Assembly: GCF_000622325.1 (NCBI RefSeq)
Contig: NZ_JASE01000005.1
Span: 2,170,001-2,234,000 of the forward strand
Source: Sulfitobacter geojensis
Lineage (GTDB): Bacteria > Pseudomonadota > Alphaproteobacteria > Rhodobacterales > Rhodobacteraceae
Reading direction: 5' to 3'
DNA: 64,000 nucleotides
The translations under genes and the position numbers were made by a program. The notes under the pieces were generated by a model, which was given only the letters and a program-made list of their open reading frames with translations, had not been told where the DNA came from and did not search any database. This document shows positions 54,524 through 63,949 of the stretch, piece after piece. Position 1 is the first letter of the stretch. Each line of letters starts with the position of its first letter.

Positions 54524-55140
54524 CCCATGGCTTTGATCAGGGAGCCAAGCGCTGCAGCAGGGGCATCCTGCGACCAGATTTCATCGCCGATGCCGAAGAA
54601 ATCGGTGTAAGGGGCCAGCGCGCGGACCATGTCTTCGCTTACGCCGCCCTCTGCAACGACTGGCACTTCAATCACTTCTGACCACCATTCAAAGATCTCG
54701 CGCTCTGCAAAGGATCCGTCGCCCAAAGCGCTGGCCTGCACCGGTCCAAAGCTGATGTAATCCGCACCCGCTTCACCAGCGGCCATGCCGTCATGTTTGG
54801 ACGGGCCACAAAAGCTGCCAACGATTGCATCTTCGCCCAGCTCCTTGCGCGCATACCGCACGGAGCGCGCCGCATCAGAAAGGTGCACACCGTCAAGGCC
54901 AAGACGTTCGACCATCAGCAAATGATCTGTGACCACCAAAGCCACATCGCGTGCATGGGTCACCTCGCGCAGCGCATCGGCGGCGCGTGACAGGTCGACT
55001 TCATCCTTGGTGGACAGGGCGAGACGCACGCAGGCGACTGGATGCGCATCCAGAACGCTTGCCAGTTGCGGTGTAAATACGGCGAGGTCGATCTCGGTCG
55101 GGGTGATCAGGTAGATTTGCGGCTGGTCGGGCGTGTCCAT
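54520..55140 (-). CDS. Thiamine phosphate synthase-like protein
   Basis: 206 residues from ATG 55140, with AAGGA eight bases upstream. The barrel has IYLITPTEIDL, LLMVERLGLDGVHLSDAA and GADYISFGPV, which match ThiE/TenI. However, the usual TKK after GP(I/V) is absent, and the N-terminal QxRxK substrate region reads CVRLALSTK. It may be a divergent ThiE or a TenI-like protein of another role. No thi genes or TPP riboswitch are near. Confidence 0.78.
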   Translation of the reverse strand: MDTPDQPQIYLITPTEIDLAVFTPQLASVLDAHPVACVRLALSTKDEVDLSRAADALREVTHARDVALVVTDHLLMVERLGLDGVHLSDAARSVRYARKELGEDAIVGSFCGPSKHDGMAAGEAGADYISFGPVQASALGDGSFAEREIFEWWSEVIEVPVVAEGGVSEDMVRALAPYTDFFGIGDEIWSQDAPAAALGSLIKAMG

Positions 55141-55260
55141 CGGGGCGTCCTTTTGCGGTAACTCATGCAGCACTAGCCCAAGGCTGCGGAAAAGAAAACG
55201 GGGGTTTGCATGCGGCGGGTGGCCTTGCAGGCGCATACACCCGCGCGTATGACGCGGTTT

Positions 55261-56013
55261 ATGTCAGATATAGTGATCCCTCCCGCCATTCCTGCTTTTG
55301 TTCTGGTCCGCCCGCAGATGGGTGAAAACATCGGGGCTGCGTCCCGTGCGATGTGGAACTTCGGCCTTGATCACATGCGCATCGTCGCACCGCGTGACGG
55401 CTGGCCAAATCCGGCGGCGGTCGCCATGGCCTCGGGCGCGGGGCGGTTGCTGGACGAGGCCAAGCTTTGCGCGGATCTGCCCGATGCGCTGGCGGATTGC
55501 GATTTCGTTTTTGCCACCACGGCGCGGGACCGGGATTTGACCAAACCGGTCTACAGCCCCGAAGCCGCCATGAACGAGGCGCGCAAACGCATTGCGTCGG
55601 GCCAGCGCGTGGCAGTGCTGTTCGGACCCGAACGCGCAGGGCTGGAGAACGACGACATAGCCCGCGCCAATGCGATTGTTTCGGTGCCGGTAAATCCGGC
55701 GTTTGCATCGCTGAACCTTGCGCAATGTGTTTTGCTGATGGGCTATGAATGGATGCGCGGCGGCGATGGCGTCGTCGCACATGAAGACGGTTTGGCCGGC
55801 ACGCAATGGGCAAGCGGTCAGGAAGTCGAGCATCTGGCCACCCATTACGAGGAGCGGATGGAGGATGCGGGATTCTTTTATCCAGCGCATAAGGAAACCT
55901 CGATGAAGGTAAACCTGCGCAACATGTGGTCGCGCATGCCCCTGACGCGGGCGGATGTGCAGATGTTGCACGGTATGATGCGGCAGATGGTGCGTTGGAA
56001 AGAACGCGACTGA
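55261..56013 (+). CDS. TrmJ-like tRNA/rRNA methyltransferase (SpoU family)
   Basis: 250 residues. The SPOUT-fold motifs are FVLVRPQMGENIGAASRAMWNFGL near the N-terminus, VAVLFGPERAGLENDDIA in the middle and VNPAFASLNLAQCVLLMGYEW, all as in TrmJ, which 2'-O-methylates position 32 of tRNA. The C-terminal extension is helical. The start at 55261 (MSDIVIPPA) is preferred over an ATG at 55249, as no good ribosome site separates them. It diverges from the ThiE-like gene. Confidence 0.9.
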   Translation: MSDIVIPPAIPAFVLVRPQMGENIGAASRAMWNFGLDHMRIVAPRDGWPNPAAVAMASGAGRLLDEAKLCADLPDALADCDFVFATTARDRDLTKPVYSPEAAMNEARKRIASGQRVAVLFGPERAGLENDDIARANAIVSVPVNPAFASLNLAQCVLLMGYEWMRGGDGVVAHEDGLAGTQWASGQEVEHLATHYEERMEDAGFFYPAHKETSMKVNLRNMWSRMPLTRADVQMLHGMMRQMVRWKERD

Positions 56014-56068
56014 GGCATTCGGTTGAAGCGGTGCAAAGGTGCGGGCAGGTCCGCACGCGATTTTATTA

Positions 56069-56136
56069 ATTTTCCAAGGAAAATCAGGGCGAGACGCTGT
56101 CTCGCGCTCTGCAGGATTTAAAGCCAAAAAGAGGGG
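56069..56136 (+). repeat. Copy 3 of the intergenic element with two hairpins
   Basis: A palindrome ATTTTCC-AA-GGAAAAT (56069-56084) and a perfect stem GCGAGAC/GTCTCGC with a GCT loop (56089-56105) precede the box at 56112-56136, which begins CAGGATTT, then three variable bases, then GCCAAAAAGAG. The box aligns to copies at 5293 and 34654. The element follows the TrmJ-like gene. Confidence 0.6.
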
Positions 56137-56262
56137 GGGCTGATGGGCGGGCGGCGCGCTGTCACAGCGAAGTTGCGGCAAATTGTTCGCGGCGGGGTGT
56201 GGCCCTAGACCTTGGCCGTCAGTTGCAATACCACTCTTTCAACAGCGATTTAGAGGCGGAAC

Positions 56263-57411
56263 ATGGCTGGAAAACGCAAGCTATTTGAAGATGTCGATAG
56301 TGCCCAAGGGCACGAGCCAGTGGTGCAAACGGGTGTGATTGATCGCGGACGCGGCGCGGGGCGCAAAGCCATGCGGGTGTGGTTGATGGTGCTGTTTGCG
56401 CTGGTCTTTTTGATGATTGCCGTGGGTGGGATGACCCGGCTGACGGATTCCGGTTTGTCGATCACTGAATGGCGCCCTTTTACAGGTGCCGTGCCGCCGT
56501 TGAATGCGGCGGATTGGGCATCGGAATTTGAAAAATACCAGCAAATTGACGAGTTCCAGCTACAGAATGCCTGGATGACGTTGGCAGATTTCAAGCTGAT
56601 CTATTGGTGGGAATGGGGCCATCGCCAGTTGGGACGTGTGATCGGGCTGGTCTGGGCGATCGGGTTTTTCTGGTTCCTGTTGCGCCGCCAGATCCCTGCC
56701 GGTTGGACCGGCCGGTTGTTATTGCTGGGCGTTCTGGGCGGCGCGCAGGGGGCGATTGGATGGTGGATGGTTGCCTCTGGCGTGACCACGGGCGAGGGCG
56801 TTCTGGATGTCAAAAGCTATCGGTTGGCGACCCATCTGGGGCTGGCTTTTGTGATCCTCGGCTTTATCACATGGTATGTGCTGCTGCTGGGCAGGTCCGA
56901 GCGTGATCTGATGCAAGCGCGGCGGGCCAAAGAGGCGAAGCAGTTTTCATTGGCCACAGGGTTGATGCATTTTACATTTCTGCAAATCCTGCTGGGGGCT
57001 CTGGTCGCGGGCATTGATGCGGGTCGGTACTTTATCGACTGGCCGTTGATGCAGGGCCAGTTTTTCCCGCCGGATGCCTTTAGCGAGACACCGGCGTGGC
57101 GCAATTTCTTCGAGAACCCCGGTCTTGTACAGTTTATGCACCGGATCAGCGGTTATCTTTCGGCGGTCTTTGGTATTGTCGTCTGGCTGCGCGGACGCAA
57201 ATCGGCCCACGCCACGACACGCTTTGCTTTCAACGCGGTGATGGCGGTGCTGGCTTTGCAGATCCTCTGGGGCATTACCACCGTTCTTTATGCAGCACCT
57301 GTCCATATTGCCCTTGTTCATCAGGCGCTTGCCGTGGTTCTTTGGGTGTTGATCCTGCGCGCACGTTATCTCAGCGCCTATCCCATTGCTTCTCGTATTC
57401 AAGGAAACTGA
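56263..57411 (+). CDS. Heme A synthase (COX15/CtaA)
   Basis: 382 residues with about eight membrane segments. CtaA hydroxylates heme O to heme A for aa3-type oxidases in the inner membrane. Family marks are VGGMTRLTDSGLSITEWRPFTGAVPPL, the helix WWEWGHRQLGRVIGLVW with heme-ligand His, GGAQGAIGWWMVASG, and FMHRISGYLSA and HIALVHQALAVVLW later. A cytochrome oxidase cluster is not adjacent. Start at 56263 follows a GGCGGA-type site. The carboxypeptidase gene starts 1 base after its stop. Confidence 0.96.
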   Translation: MAGKRKLFEDVDSAQGHEPVVQTGVIDRGRGAGRKAMRVWLMVLFALVFLMIAVGGMTRLTDSGLSITEWRPFTGAVPPLNAADWASEFEKYQQIDEFQLQNAWMTLADFKLIYWWEWGHRQLGRVIGLVWAIGFFWFLLRRQIPAGWTGRLLLLGVLGGAQGAIGWWMVASGVTTGEGVLDVKSYRLATHLGLAFVILGFITWYVLLLGRSERDLMQARRAKEAKQFSLATGLMHFTFLQILLGALVAGIDAGRYFIDWPLMQGQFFPPDAFSETPAWRNFFENPGLVQFMHRISGYLSAVFGIVVWLRGRKSAHATTRFAFNAVMAVLALQILWGITTVLYAAPVHIALVHQALAVVLWVLILRARYLSAYPIASRIQGN

Positions 57412-57412
57412 C

Positions 57413-58888
57413 ATGACAGCCTATGCCGATTTAATGGCGCACCAGCGCGAGACGCAGGCCCTTTCACAGGTCATGGGCCGGTTGGGTTGGGATCAGGAAA
57501 CCATGATGCCGCGTGGGGCCGCGGCGCAGCGGGCCGAGGAAATGGCCGCCCTTGAAGGGGTGTTGCACAGCCGGCGGACCGATCCGAAGGTTGCAGAATG
57601 GCTCGAGAGCATAGATGCGGCCGGGCTGGACGAGGTCGGCCGTGCGCAGATCCGCCATATTCGCCGTGCCTACGAACGCGCCAGCAAAGTGCCCGCTGCA
57701 TTGGCCGCGCGGATTGCGCGTGTCACCTCAGAGGCTCAAGGCACATGGGCAGAGGCGCGGGCAGAAGATGACTTTGCCGCCTTTGCACCAACGTTGACCG
57801 AAGTTTTGGCGTTGAAGCGCGAGGAAGGGCAGGCGCTGGCCGCCAGCGGCAACGTTTATGATGCGATGTTGCAGGATTACGAACCGGGCACGACCGGCGC
57901 CGAGCTTGAGGCGATGTTCGGGGCTTTGCGCCCGGAGTTGAGCAAACTGCGCGCTGCGGTGCGTGAGGCCAAAGCGCCACCACAGCTGACCGGCACCTTT
58001 GATGAAGGCGCGCAGATGAAGCTGACGCGTCAACTGGCGCGTACCTTTGGCTATGACATGAGCCACGGACGTGTCGACAAGGCGGTGCATCCGTTTTCTT
58101 CCGGTTCGGGGCTGGATGTGCGTGTCACCACACGCACCAACCCGACGGATCCGTTTAACTGCTTTTATTCCACCATACATGAAGTCGGCCACGGCGCGTA
58201 TGAGCAGAACATCAGCCGTGATTATTTGCTGACGCCTTTGGGGCAGGGTGCCTCGATGGGGGTGCATGAAAGCCAGAGCCGGATTTACGAAAACCAGATT
58301 GGCCGCAGCCGCGCCTTCACCGGCTTTCTTTTTGCACAGATGAAGGAAGCCTTTGGCGATTTCGGCGTGGCAGATGCGGAGACCTTTTATAAGATCGTCA
58401 ACCGCGTTTCTGACGGGTTTATCCGCACCGAAGCGGACGAATTACAGTACAATCTACATGTGTTGATGCGCTTTGATCTGGAGCGGGCGTTGATCAGCCA
58501 TGATTTGCAGGTCGCCGATCTTGAAGCCGCTTGGAATGACCGTTTCGAGGCGGATTTCGGCTATGCAGTTGATAAGGCATCCAACGGCGTGTTGCAGGAC
58601 GTGCATTGGTCCGTCGGCCTGATCGGGTATTTCCCGACCTATACGCTGGGCAATGTCTATGCCGGGTGCCTGAACGAGGCGATGCGCGCTGACCTGCCAG
58701 AGCTGGATGCAGATCTTGCGCAGGGCAATACCGCCGTGGCGACAGGGTGGTTGCAACAATCGGTACAGCAACACGGCGGGCTATTCGAACCACGCGAGGT
58801 GATCGAAAAGGCGAGCGGGATGCCCCCGAATGAAGCCCCGTTGATTCGATACCTTTCACAGAAATTTGGCGATCTTTACGGATTATAA
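57413..58888 (+). CDS. Metallocarboxypeptidase, family M32
   Basis: 491 residues. M32 enzymes remove C-terminal residues with a zinc-type metal. The HExxH motif is at 256-260 (HEVGH), followed by HESQSR at 285-290 with the third metal ligand region. DPFNCFYSTIHEVGHGAYEQ and GYFPTYTLGNVYAGCL complete the family signature. Start 57413 gives the short N-terminus MTAYADLMAHQ; a longer frame overlaps the heme A synthase stop. It is a cytoplasmic enzyme. Confidence 0.95.
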   Translation: MTAYADLMAHQRETQALSQVMGRLGWDQETMMPRGAAAQRAEEMAALEGVLHSRRTDPKVAEWLESIDAAGLDEVGRAQIRHIRRAYERASKVPAALAARIARVTSEAQGTWAEARAEDDFAAFAPTLTEVLALKREEGQALAASGNVYDAMLQDYEPGTTGAELEAMFGALRPELSKLRAAVREAKAPPQLTGTFDEGAQMKLTRQLARTFGYDMSHGRVDKAVHPFSSGSGLDVRVTTRTNPTDPFNCFYSTIHEVGHGAYEQNISRDYLLTPLGQGASMGVHESQSRIYENQIGRSRAFTGFLFAQMKEAFGDFGVADAETFYKIVNRVSDGFIRTEADELQYNLHVLMRFDLERALISHDLQVADLEAAWNDRFEADFGYAVDKASNGVLQDVHWSVGLIGYFPTYTLGNVYAGCLNEAMRADLPELDADLAQGNTAVATGWLQQSVQQHGGLFEPREVIEKASGMPPNEAPLIRYLSQKFGDLYGL

Positions 58889-59022
58889 GGCAATATGCGG
58901 TCTAAATGCCGCAATTCCCCGCAAATACACGAGATATCTCACGCGATCGGTGTTTCTTTGGTTCCTAAGGCCGACGAATTATGCAATTGTGACGAAGAAT
59001 TTTTTGCTTAAAGGGTAGCCCC

Positions 59023-59370
59023 ATGAAATCCGTTCTGACACTCGCCGCGACACTCGCATTGGTTTCCACAACTGCTTTTGCTCAAGTAAAAGTAGAAGGT
59101 CAGGCGACTGGTAACGCGACCGGCAACGCCGACTTCCCTGTTGAAGTGATTGGTGCCGATGGCAACACATACAACTGCAGCATTGATATCGTAGCAAAGA
59201 ACGGCACCGAAGTACGCCGTTGTGTTGCAGCCAATGATATCCCTGCCGGCAGCAGCCTGTTCGCGGGTGGTCTGGGTGCAGGCTCCGTATTCCTGGTTGT
59301 TCTTGCAGCCGGTGCAGTTGCAGCCATCGCCAGCAGCGGCGGCGGCAACTCTACAAACGGCACCAACTAA
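59023..59370 (+). CDS. Small exported protein with C-terminal Gly/Ala-rich helix
   Basis: 115 residues. A signal peptide (MKSVLTLAATLALVSTTAFA) is followed by a short polar domain with two cysteines (Cys52, Cys67) that probably pair, then a glycine-rich hydrophobic helix AGGLGAGSVFLVVLAAGAVAAIAS and a Gly/Ser/Asn tail. A monotopic, envelope-associated protein is predicted. The family is not recognised. A 14-base palindrome (TCGCCAATTGGCGA, 59376-59389) and a good intrinsic terminator follow directly, so it is a single-gene unit. Confidence 0.75.
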   Translation: MKSVLTLAATLALVSTTAFAQVKVEGQATGNATGNADFPVEVIGADGNTYNCSIDIVAKNGTEVRRCVAANDIPAGSSLFAGGLGAGSVFLVVLAAGAVAAIASSGGGNSTNGTN

Positions 59371-59396
59371 ACATTTCGCCAATTGGCGATTGATGG

Positions 59397-59426
59397 AAAA
59401 GGCCTCCGGTTTCGGGGGCCTTTTTT
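59397..59426 (+). terminator. Intrinsic terminator of the small exported protein gene
   Basis: GGCCTCCG and CGGGGGCC form a stem (one U-G pair) flanked by AAAA on the left and followed by six T residues (59421-59426). Confidence 0.75.
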
Positions 59427-59484
59427 GTGTCATCCATGCTGAGAGATCCGGCGTCATACCAGAGCGACAGATGTCGAAGAGCGT

Positions 59485-59515
59485 AAAAAAATCCGGCCGT
59501 GACCGGCCGGATTTT
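59485..59515 (-). terminator. Intrinsic terminator of gyrA
   Basis: On the minus strand the 12-base stem AAAATCCGGCCG/CGGCCGGATTTT with a four-base loop is followed by further T residues. It lies about 70 bases beyond the gyrA stop. Confidence 0.8.
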
Positions 59516-59587
59516 GCGCATTTTCAAATTTCTAGGTGAGCGGCATGGAATGTCTGAATGCCCCGCAAGAGGGGGGCCCGACACAGA

Positions 59588-62338
59588 TTACTCTGCGTCG
59601 GTGGCTGTGCCCTCTTCGTCACCCTGATCTGCGATCCACGCGACGCTGACCACAACTTCGCCCTTGCCCGTATCAAACACCTTGACCCCGCCGGCGCTGC
59701 GCGAACGGAAGGAAATCCCCTCGATCGGCACGCGGATGGATTGGCCTTTGGACGTGGCCAGCATGATCTGGTCATCCAGTTCTACAGGGAAGCTCGCAAC
59801 GATCTGCCCGCCGCGCATCGCCTTGTCCATGGCGGTGACACCCAAACCACCACGTCCCCGCACAGGGTAGTCGTGGCTTGAACTCAACTTGCCCGACCCT
59901 TGCGCGGTGATCGTCAGCAACAGGTTTTCCGCCGCTGACATTTCCGCATAGCGCGCCTGATCAATGGTCGCATTTGGATCAACTTCTTCGTCAGTGCCGG
60001 TGTCCGCATCATCAGCAATGCCCGCCATCGCGCGGCGCATTTTGAGATATGCTGCACGTTCGTCGCTTGTGGCGTCGAAGTGGCGGATGATTGACATGGA
60101 CACAACCTTGTCGTCCCCGTTCAACTTGATCCCGCGCACCCCGACAGAGGCGCGGCTGTTGAACACGCGCACATCGGTTGCAGGGAAGCGGATTGCACGA
60201 CCTGAATCGGTGACCAGCATCACATCATCCTCATTCGAGGCGATGCGTGCGTTAATCAGCGTTGTCTCGGCATGCTCGTCCTCAAACTTCATCGCGATCT
60301 TGCCGTTGCGCATAACGTTGGTGAAATCGGACAGTTTGTTGCGACGTACCGTGCCTGCCGAGGTGGCGAATACCACTTGCAGGTCGTCCCATTCTTTTTC
60401 GTCGCGGTCCACCGGCATGATGGCGGCAATCGAAACACCTGTCGGAATCGGAAGGATATTCACAATCGCCTTACCTTTGGACGTGCGCCCCCCCGCAGGC
60501 AAACGCCACGTCTTGAGCTTGTAGACCATGCCATCGGTGGTGAAGAACAACAGCTGCGTGTGGGTGTTCGCCACGAAAAGGGTCGTGACGACATCCTCTT
60601 CTTTTGTCGCCATGCCGGACACACCTTTGCCGCCACGACGCTGGCTGCGGAAGTCGATGAGCGGCGTGCGTTTGATGTACCCACCTGAAGTCACGGTCAC
60701 GACCATGTCCTCGCGGGCAATCAGGTCTTCGTCGTCCATGTCGCCGGACCAGTCGACGATCTCGGTACGGCGCGGCACGGCGAAAAGGTCTTTGCATTCC
60801 TGCAACTCGTCCGAGATGATCCCCATGATCCGCTCGCGGCTGCCCAAAATCTCAAGGTATTCCTTGATCTTACCGGCCAGTTCTTCCAGCTCGTCGGTGA
60901 CTTCCTTGACGCCGATCTGTGTCAAGCGCTGCAAGCGCAGTTCCAGAATGGCGCGGGCCTGAATTTCGGACAGGTTATAGGTGCCGTCTTCATTCGCGGT
61001 ATGGGTCGGATCGTCGATCAGCGCGATATAGGGCAGGATGTCCTGTGCGGGCCAGCGTCGGGTCATCAACTTTTCACGCGCCTCAGCCGCATCAGCAGAG
61101 GAGCGGATGGTCGCGACAACTTCGTCGATATTCGTGACCGCCACAGCAAGACCACACAGGATGTGGCTGCGATCGCGTGCTTTGCGCAACAGATATGCAG
61201 TGCGGCGCGCAACAACTTCTTCGCGGAAGTCGAGGAAACAGGTCAGGAAACGGCGCAGTGTCAGCGTCTCGGGGCGGCCACCATTCAACGCCAGCATGTT
61301 ACAGCCGAAATAGGTTTGCATCGGTGTGAACCTGAACAGCTGGTTCATCACGACTTCGGCAGTCGCGTCGCGCTTCAGCTCAACGACGACCCGCACGCCG
61401 CTACGGTCGGATTCATCCTGAACATGCGCGATGCCTTCGATCTTCTTGTCGCGTGCCGCTTCGGCAATGCGTTCGATCATTGTGGCTTTGTTCACCTGAT
61501 AGGGGATCTCGTCGATGACAATCGCCCAGCGGTCCTTGCGAATTTCCTCGACCCGCGTTTTGGAGCGGATGACGACGCTGCCGCGTCCTTCAAGGTAGGC
61601 TTTGCGCGCACCGGAACGGCCCAGCATGATGCCGCCGGTGGGGAAATCGGGGCCGGGAATATAGTCGATCAACTGCTCGGAAGTCAGATCAGGCTCTTCG
61701 ATCAGCGCAAGGCAGGCGTCAATGACTTCGCCAAGGTTATGCGGCGGAATGTTCGTCGCCATACCAACCGCGATACCGCCAGCACCGTTGACCAGCATGT
61801 TCGGGAAACGGGCAGGGAGGACCGTCGGTTCCTGCTGCTTGCCGTCGTAGTTGTCCTGAAAATCGACTGTATCTTTGTCGATATCGGCCAGCAAGTATGA
61901 CGCAGGCTTGTCCATACGCACTTCGGTATAGCGCATGGCGGCCGCGTTATCGCCGTCCATGGAGCCAAAGTTGCCTTGCCCGTCGAGCAACGGCAGAGAC
62001 ATCGAGAAATCCTGCGCCATACGCACAAGTGCGTCATAGATCGCGCTGTCACCATGCGGGTGATACTGACCCATCACATCTCCGACGGGACGCGCCGACT
62101 TGCGATAGCTTTTGTCGTGGGTGTTTCCGGTTTCGTACATGGCATACAGAATGCGCCGGTGAACCGGTTTCAGACCGTCGCGCAGGTCGGGAATGGCACG
62201 GCTCACAATGACCGACATGGCATAATCCAGATAGGACGTACGCATCTCGTGCTCGATGGTAACCTGCGGCCCGTCATAGACGTAGGGAGCAGGCAGGTTT
62301 TCATCATTGTTATCAGGTGTTTCTGGCGTGTCGTTCAC
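59588..62338 (-). CDS. gyrA: DNA gyrase subunit A
   Basis: 916 residues. GyrA cuts and rejoins DNA to introduce negative supercoils. The catalytic Tyr137 lies in [10 protein letters not shown], and the quinolone-determining residues are the wild-type Ser98 and Asp102 ([16 protein letters not shown]). The GyrA box QRRGGKG starts the C-terminal beta-pinwheel. An acidic insertion ([15 protein letters not shown]) sits within the C-terminal domain. GTG start at 62338 ([10 protein letters not shown]). It is preceded by a 190-base leader and terminated at 59485-59515. Confidence 0.98.
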   Translation of the reverse strand: MNDTPETPDNNDENLPAPYVYDGPQVTIEHEMRTSYLDYAMSVIVSRAIPDLRDGLKPVHRRILYAMYETGNTHDKSYRKSARPVGDVMGQYHPHGDSAIYDALVRMAQDFSMSLPLLDGQGNFGSMDGDNAAAMRYTEVRMDKPASYLLADIDKDTVDFQDNYDGKQQEPTVLPARFPNMLVNGAGGIAVGMATNIPPHNLGEVIDACLALIEEPDLTSEQLIDYIPGPDFPTGGIMLGRSGARKAYLEGRGSVVIRSKTRVEEIRKDRWAIVIDEIPYQVNKATMIERIAEAARDKKIEGIAHVQDESDRSGVRVVVELKRDATAEVVMNQLFRFTPMQTYFGCNMLALNGGRPETLTLRRFLTCFLDFREEVVARRTAYLLRKARDRSHILCGLAVAVTNIDEVVATIRSSADAAEAREKLMTRRWPAQDILPYIALIDDPTHTANEDGTYNLSEIQARAILELRLQRLTQIGVKEVTDELEELAGKIKEYLEILGSRERIMGIISDELQECKDLFAVPRRTEIVDWSGDMDDEDLIAREDMVVTVTSGGYIKRTPLIDFRSQRRGGKGVSGMATKEEDVVTTLFVANTHTQLLFFTTDGMVYKLKTWRLPAGGRTSKGKAIVNILPIPTGVSIAAIMPVDRDEKEWDDLQVVFATSAGTVRRNKLSDFTNVMRNGKIAMKFEDEHAETTLINARIASNEDDVMLVTDSGRAIRFPATDVRVFNSRASVGVRGIKLNGDDKVVSMSIIRHFDATSDERAAYLKMRRAMAGIADDADTGTDEEVDPNATIDQARYAEMSAAENLLLTITAQGSGKLSSSHDYPVRGRGGLGVTAMDKAMRGGQIVASFPVELDDQIMLATSKGQSIRVPIEGISFRSRSAGGVKVFDTGKGEVVVSVAWIADQGDEEGTATDAE

Positions 62339-62528
62339 GTTGAAAGCTCGACTTTTGATCAGGTCTACATATAGCGTTCAGATATAGCAGAGAGCGCAGA
62401 TAAGGTGCAATCCCTGTGGCCCCGCTGCACCGGTTTATCCCGCGCCGCAGCCGCAAGGGATTGTTTTCATTGAAAAGTAAATCTTTTGTGCAAGGCTGAT
62501 CGTGCAGCAGCAAGAAAGGGAGGTCAAA

Positions 62529-62798
62529 ATGACCCCATCAGAAACCGAGTTGATGCTTAAGGGCTACGGGCTGACCACGGCAGAGTTTTTTTATCACATG
62601 CCCGATTATACCCATGTGCTGAACAGCTATATCTGGCAGGACTATGATCTGGCACCGGACCATCCGAAACTGTTTGAATTTGTCGAATTCTGGCAAAGCA
62701 AACTGGACGGACCGTTGCATTCGGTGCGTTTTACCCATCGCAAACTGATTGGCGCGGGGGAGTGGCAAAATCAGGTTGGCGAATTCACCCTGCACTAA
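62529..62798 (+). CDS. usg: Usg family protein
   Basis: 89 residues. It matches the alphaproteobacterial Usg family: LMLKGYGLTTAEFFYHMPDYTHVLNSYIWQDYDLAPDHPKLFEFVEFWQSKLDGPLHSVRFTHRKLIGAGEW. Function is unknown. The ribosome site GGGAGG seven bases upstream fixes ATG 62529; an in-frame GTG at 62502 is less likely. It diverges from gyrA. Confidence 0.93.
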   Translation: MTPSETELMLKGYGLTTAEFFYHMPDYTHVLNSYIWQDYDLAPDHPKLFEFVEFWQSKLDGPLHSVRFTHRKLIGAGEWQNQVGEFTLH

Positions 62799-62881
62799 AT
62801 GCCGCAACGTCGAATGTTTTTACGCAAGCGTTTGGAAATTCCGTTGGTTAGGCTGATGCCAAATCCATGGGAGGAAAAAAC

Positions 62882-63949
62882 ATGCAGCGTATACTGGTCG
62901 ACCAACAAAAGATCACCGCCGTCACGCAGGACGAAAGCGCACCCGCCGACCTGCAACCGAACGAAGTGCGCATCGCGCTGGAAAGCTATGCGCTGACGGC
63001 CAATAACGTCACCTATGCGGCGTCCGGTTTCGCGATTGGATATTGGCAGTTCTTCCCCAGTGGCGTGCCGGGGCAGGGGATCGTGCCGGTTTGGGGCATC
63101 GGAAAGGTCGTCGAAAGCCGCAACGAGATGTTGGCAGAAGGCACGCGGCTTTACGGTTTCTATCCCATGGCTGAATCGCTGGTGATCACCCCTGAAGTGT
63201 CAGCGCGCGGCAATGTTACCGATGTCGCCGCGCATCGCGTTGACCTGCCTGCCGTCTACAACAACTATGTCCCTGTGGGCGAGACAACCCCAGATCAGGA
63301 CCATATCCGCGCCCTGCTGCAACCCTTGCTGGCGACATCGTACTTGTTGTCCGATTGGCTGGAGGACAACGCATATTTCGGCGCAAAACAAGTGATTGTG
63401 GGCAGCGCCTCCTCCAAAACCGGTCTGGGACTGTGCAAATATCTGGCCGAGCATAAGGATCGTGATTTCACCATCGTGGGGCTGACCTCCGCGCGTAATC
63501 GCAGCTTTGTTCAAGGACTGGGTGCCTGTGATCAGGTGTTGAGCTATGATGAAATCGACCAACTGGCGCATCAACCGTCGGTCTATGTTGATATGTCGGG
63601 CAATGCCGCGGTTAAGGCCGCGTTGCACAAACATCTGGCGGCGGAATTAAAGCATTCAGCGGCCGTCGGGATCAGCCACTGGGATGCGTTTAATCCGACA
63701 GTCGCGCTGGAGGGCGTGAAACCGGAGTTCTTTTTCGCCCCCGCCCAGATCGCCAAACGTCGCAAGGAATGGGGCGCCGGTGAAATCGACCGCCGCATCA
63801 CGGAGGCATTCCTGCGCTTGGCCAATGAGGCCTCTGACTGGCTAAGCGTCAAGGTGCACAACGGGATGGACGCCGCCCCGGAGGTGTACACGGCCCTCGC
63901 GACAGGCAAAGCCGATCCGCGCGAGGGGCATGTGATCCGATTGCTTTAA
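62882..63949 (+). CDS. DUF2855 family protein
   Basis: 355 residues, related in layout to medium-chain zinc-type reductases, with LTANNVTYAASGFAIGYWQFFP near the start and a Rossmann-like segment AKQVIVGSASSKTGLGLCKYLAEH in the middle. DUF2855 members are of unknown function; an NAD(P)-dependent reductase role is possible. ATG 62882 has GGAGG upstream. It ends convergent to a partial minus-strand frame at the window edge. Confidence 0.88.
   Translation: MQRILVDQQKITAVTQDESAPADLQPNEVRIALESYALTANNVTYAASGFAIGYWQFFPSGVPGQGIVPVWGIGKVVESRNEMLAEGTRLYGFYPMAESLVITPEVSARGNVTDVAAHRVDLPAVYNNYVPVGETTPDQDHIRALLQPLLATSYLLSDWLEDNAYFGAKQVIVGSASSKTGLGLCKYLAEHKDRDFTIVGLTSARNRSFVQGLGACDQVLSYDEIDQLAHQPSVYVDMSGNAAVKAALHKHLAAELKHSAAVGISHWDAFNPTVALEGVKPEFFFAPAQIAKRRKEWGAGEIDRRITEAFLRLANEASDWLSVKVHNGMDAAPEVYTALATGKADPREGHVIRLL

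Noticed and set aside
55141..55260. TPP riboswitch before the ThiE-like gene
   Set aside because: No CUGAGA or other conserved TPP core elements are present.
61001..61900. 300-residue plus-strand frame opposite gyrA
   Set aside because: The gyrA frame is complete and conserved; the opposite frame is a shadow.
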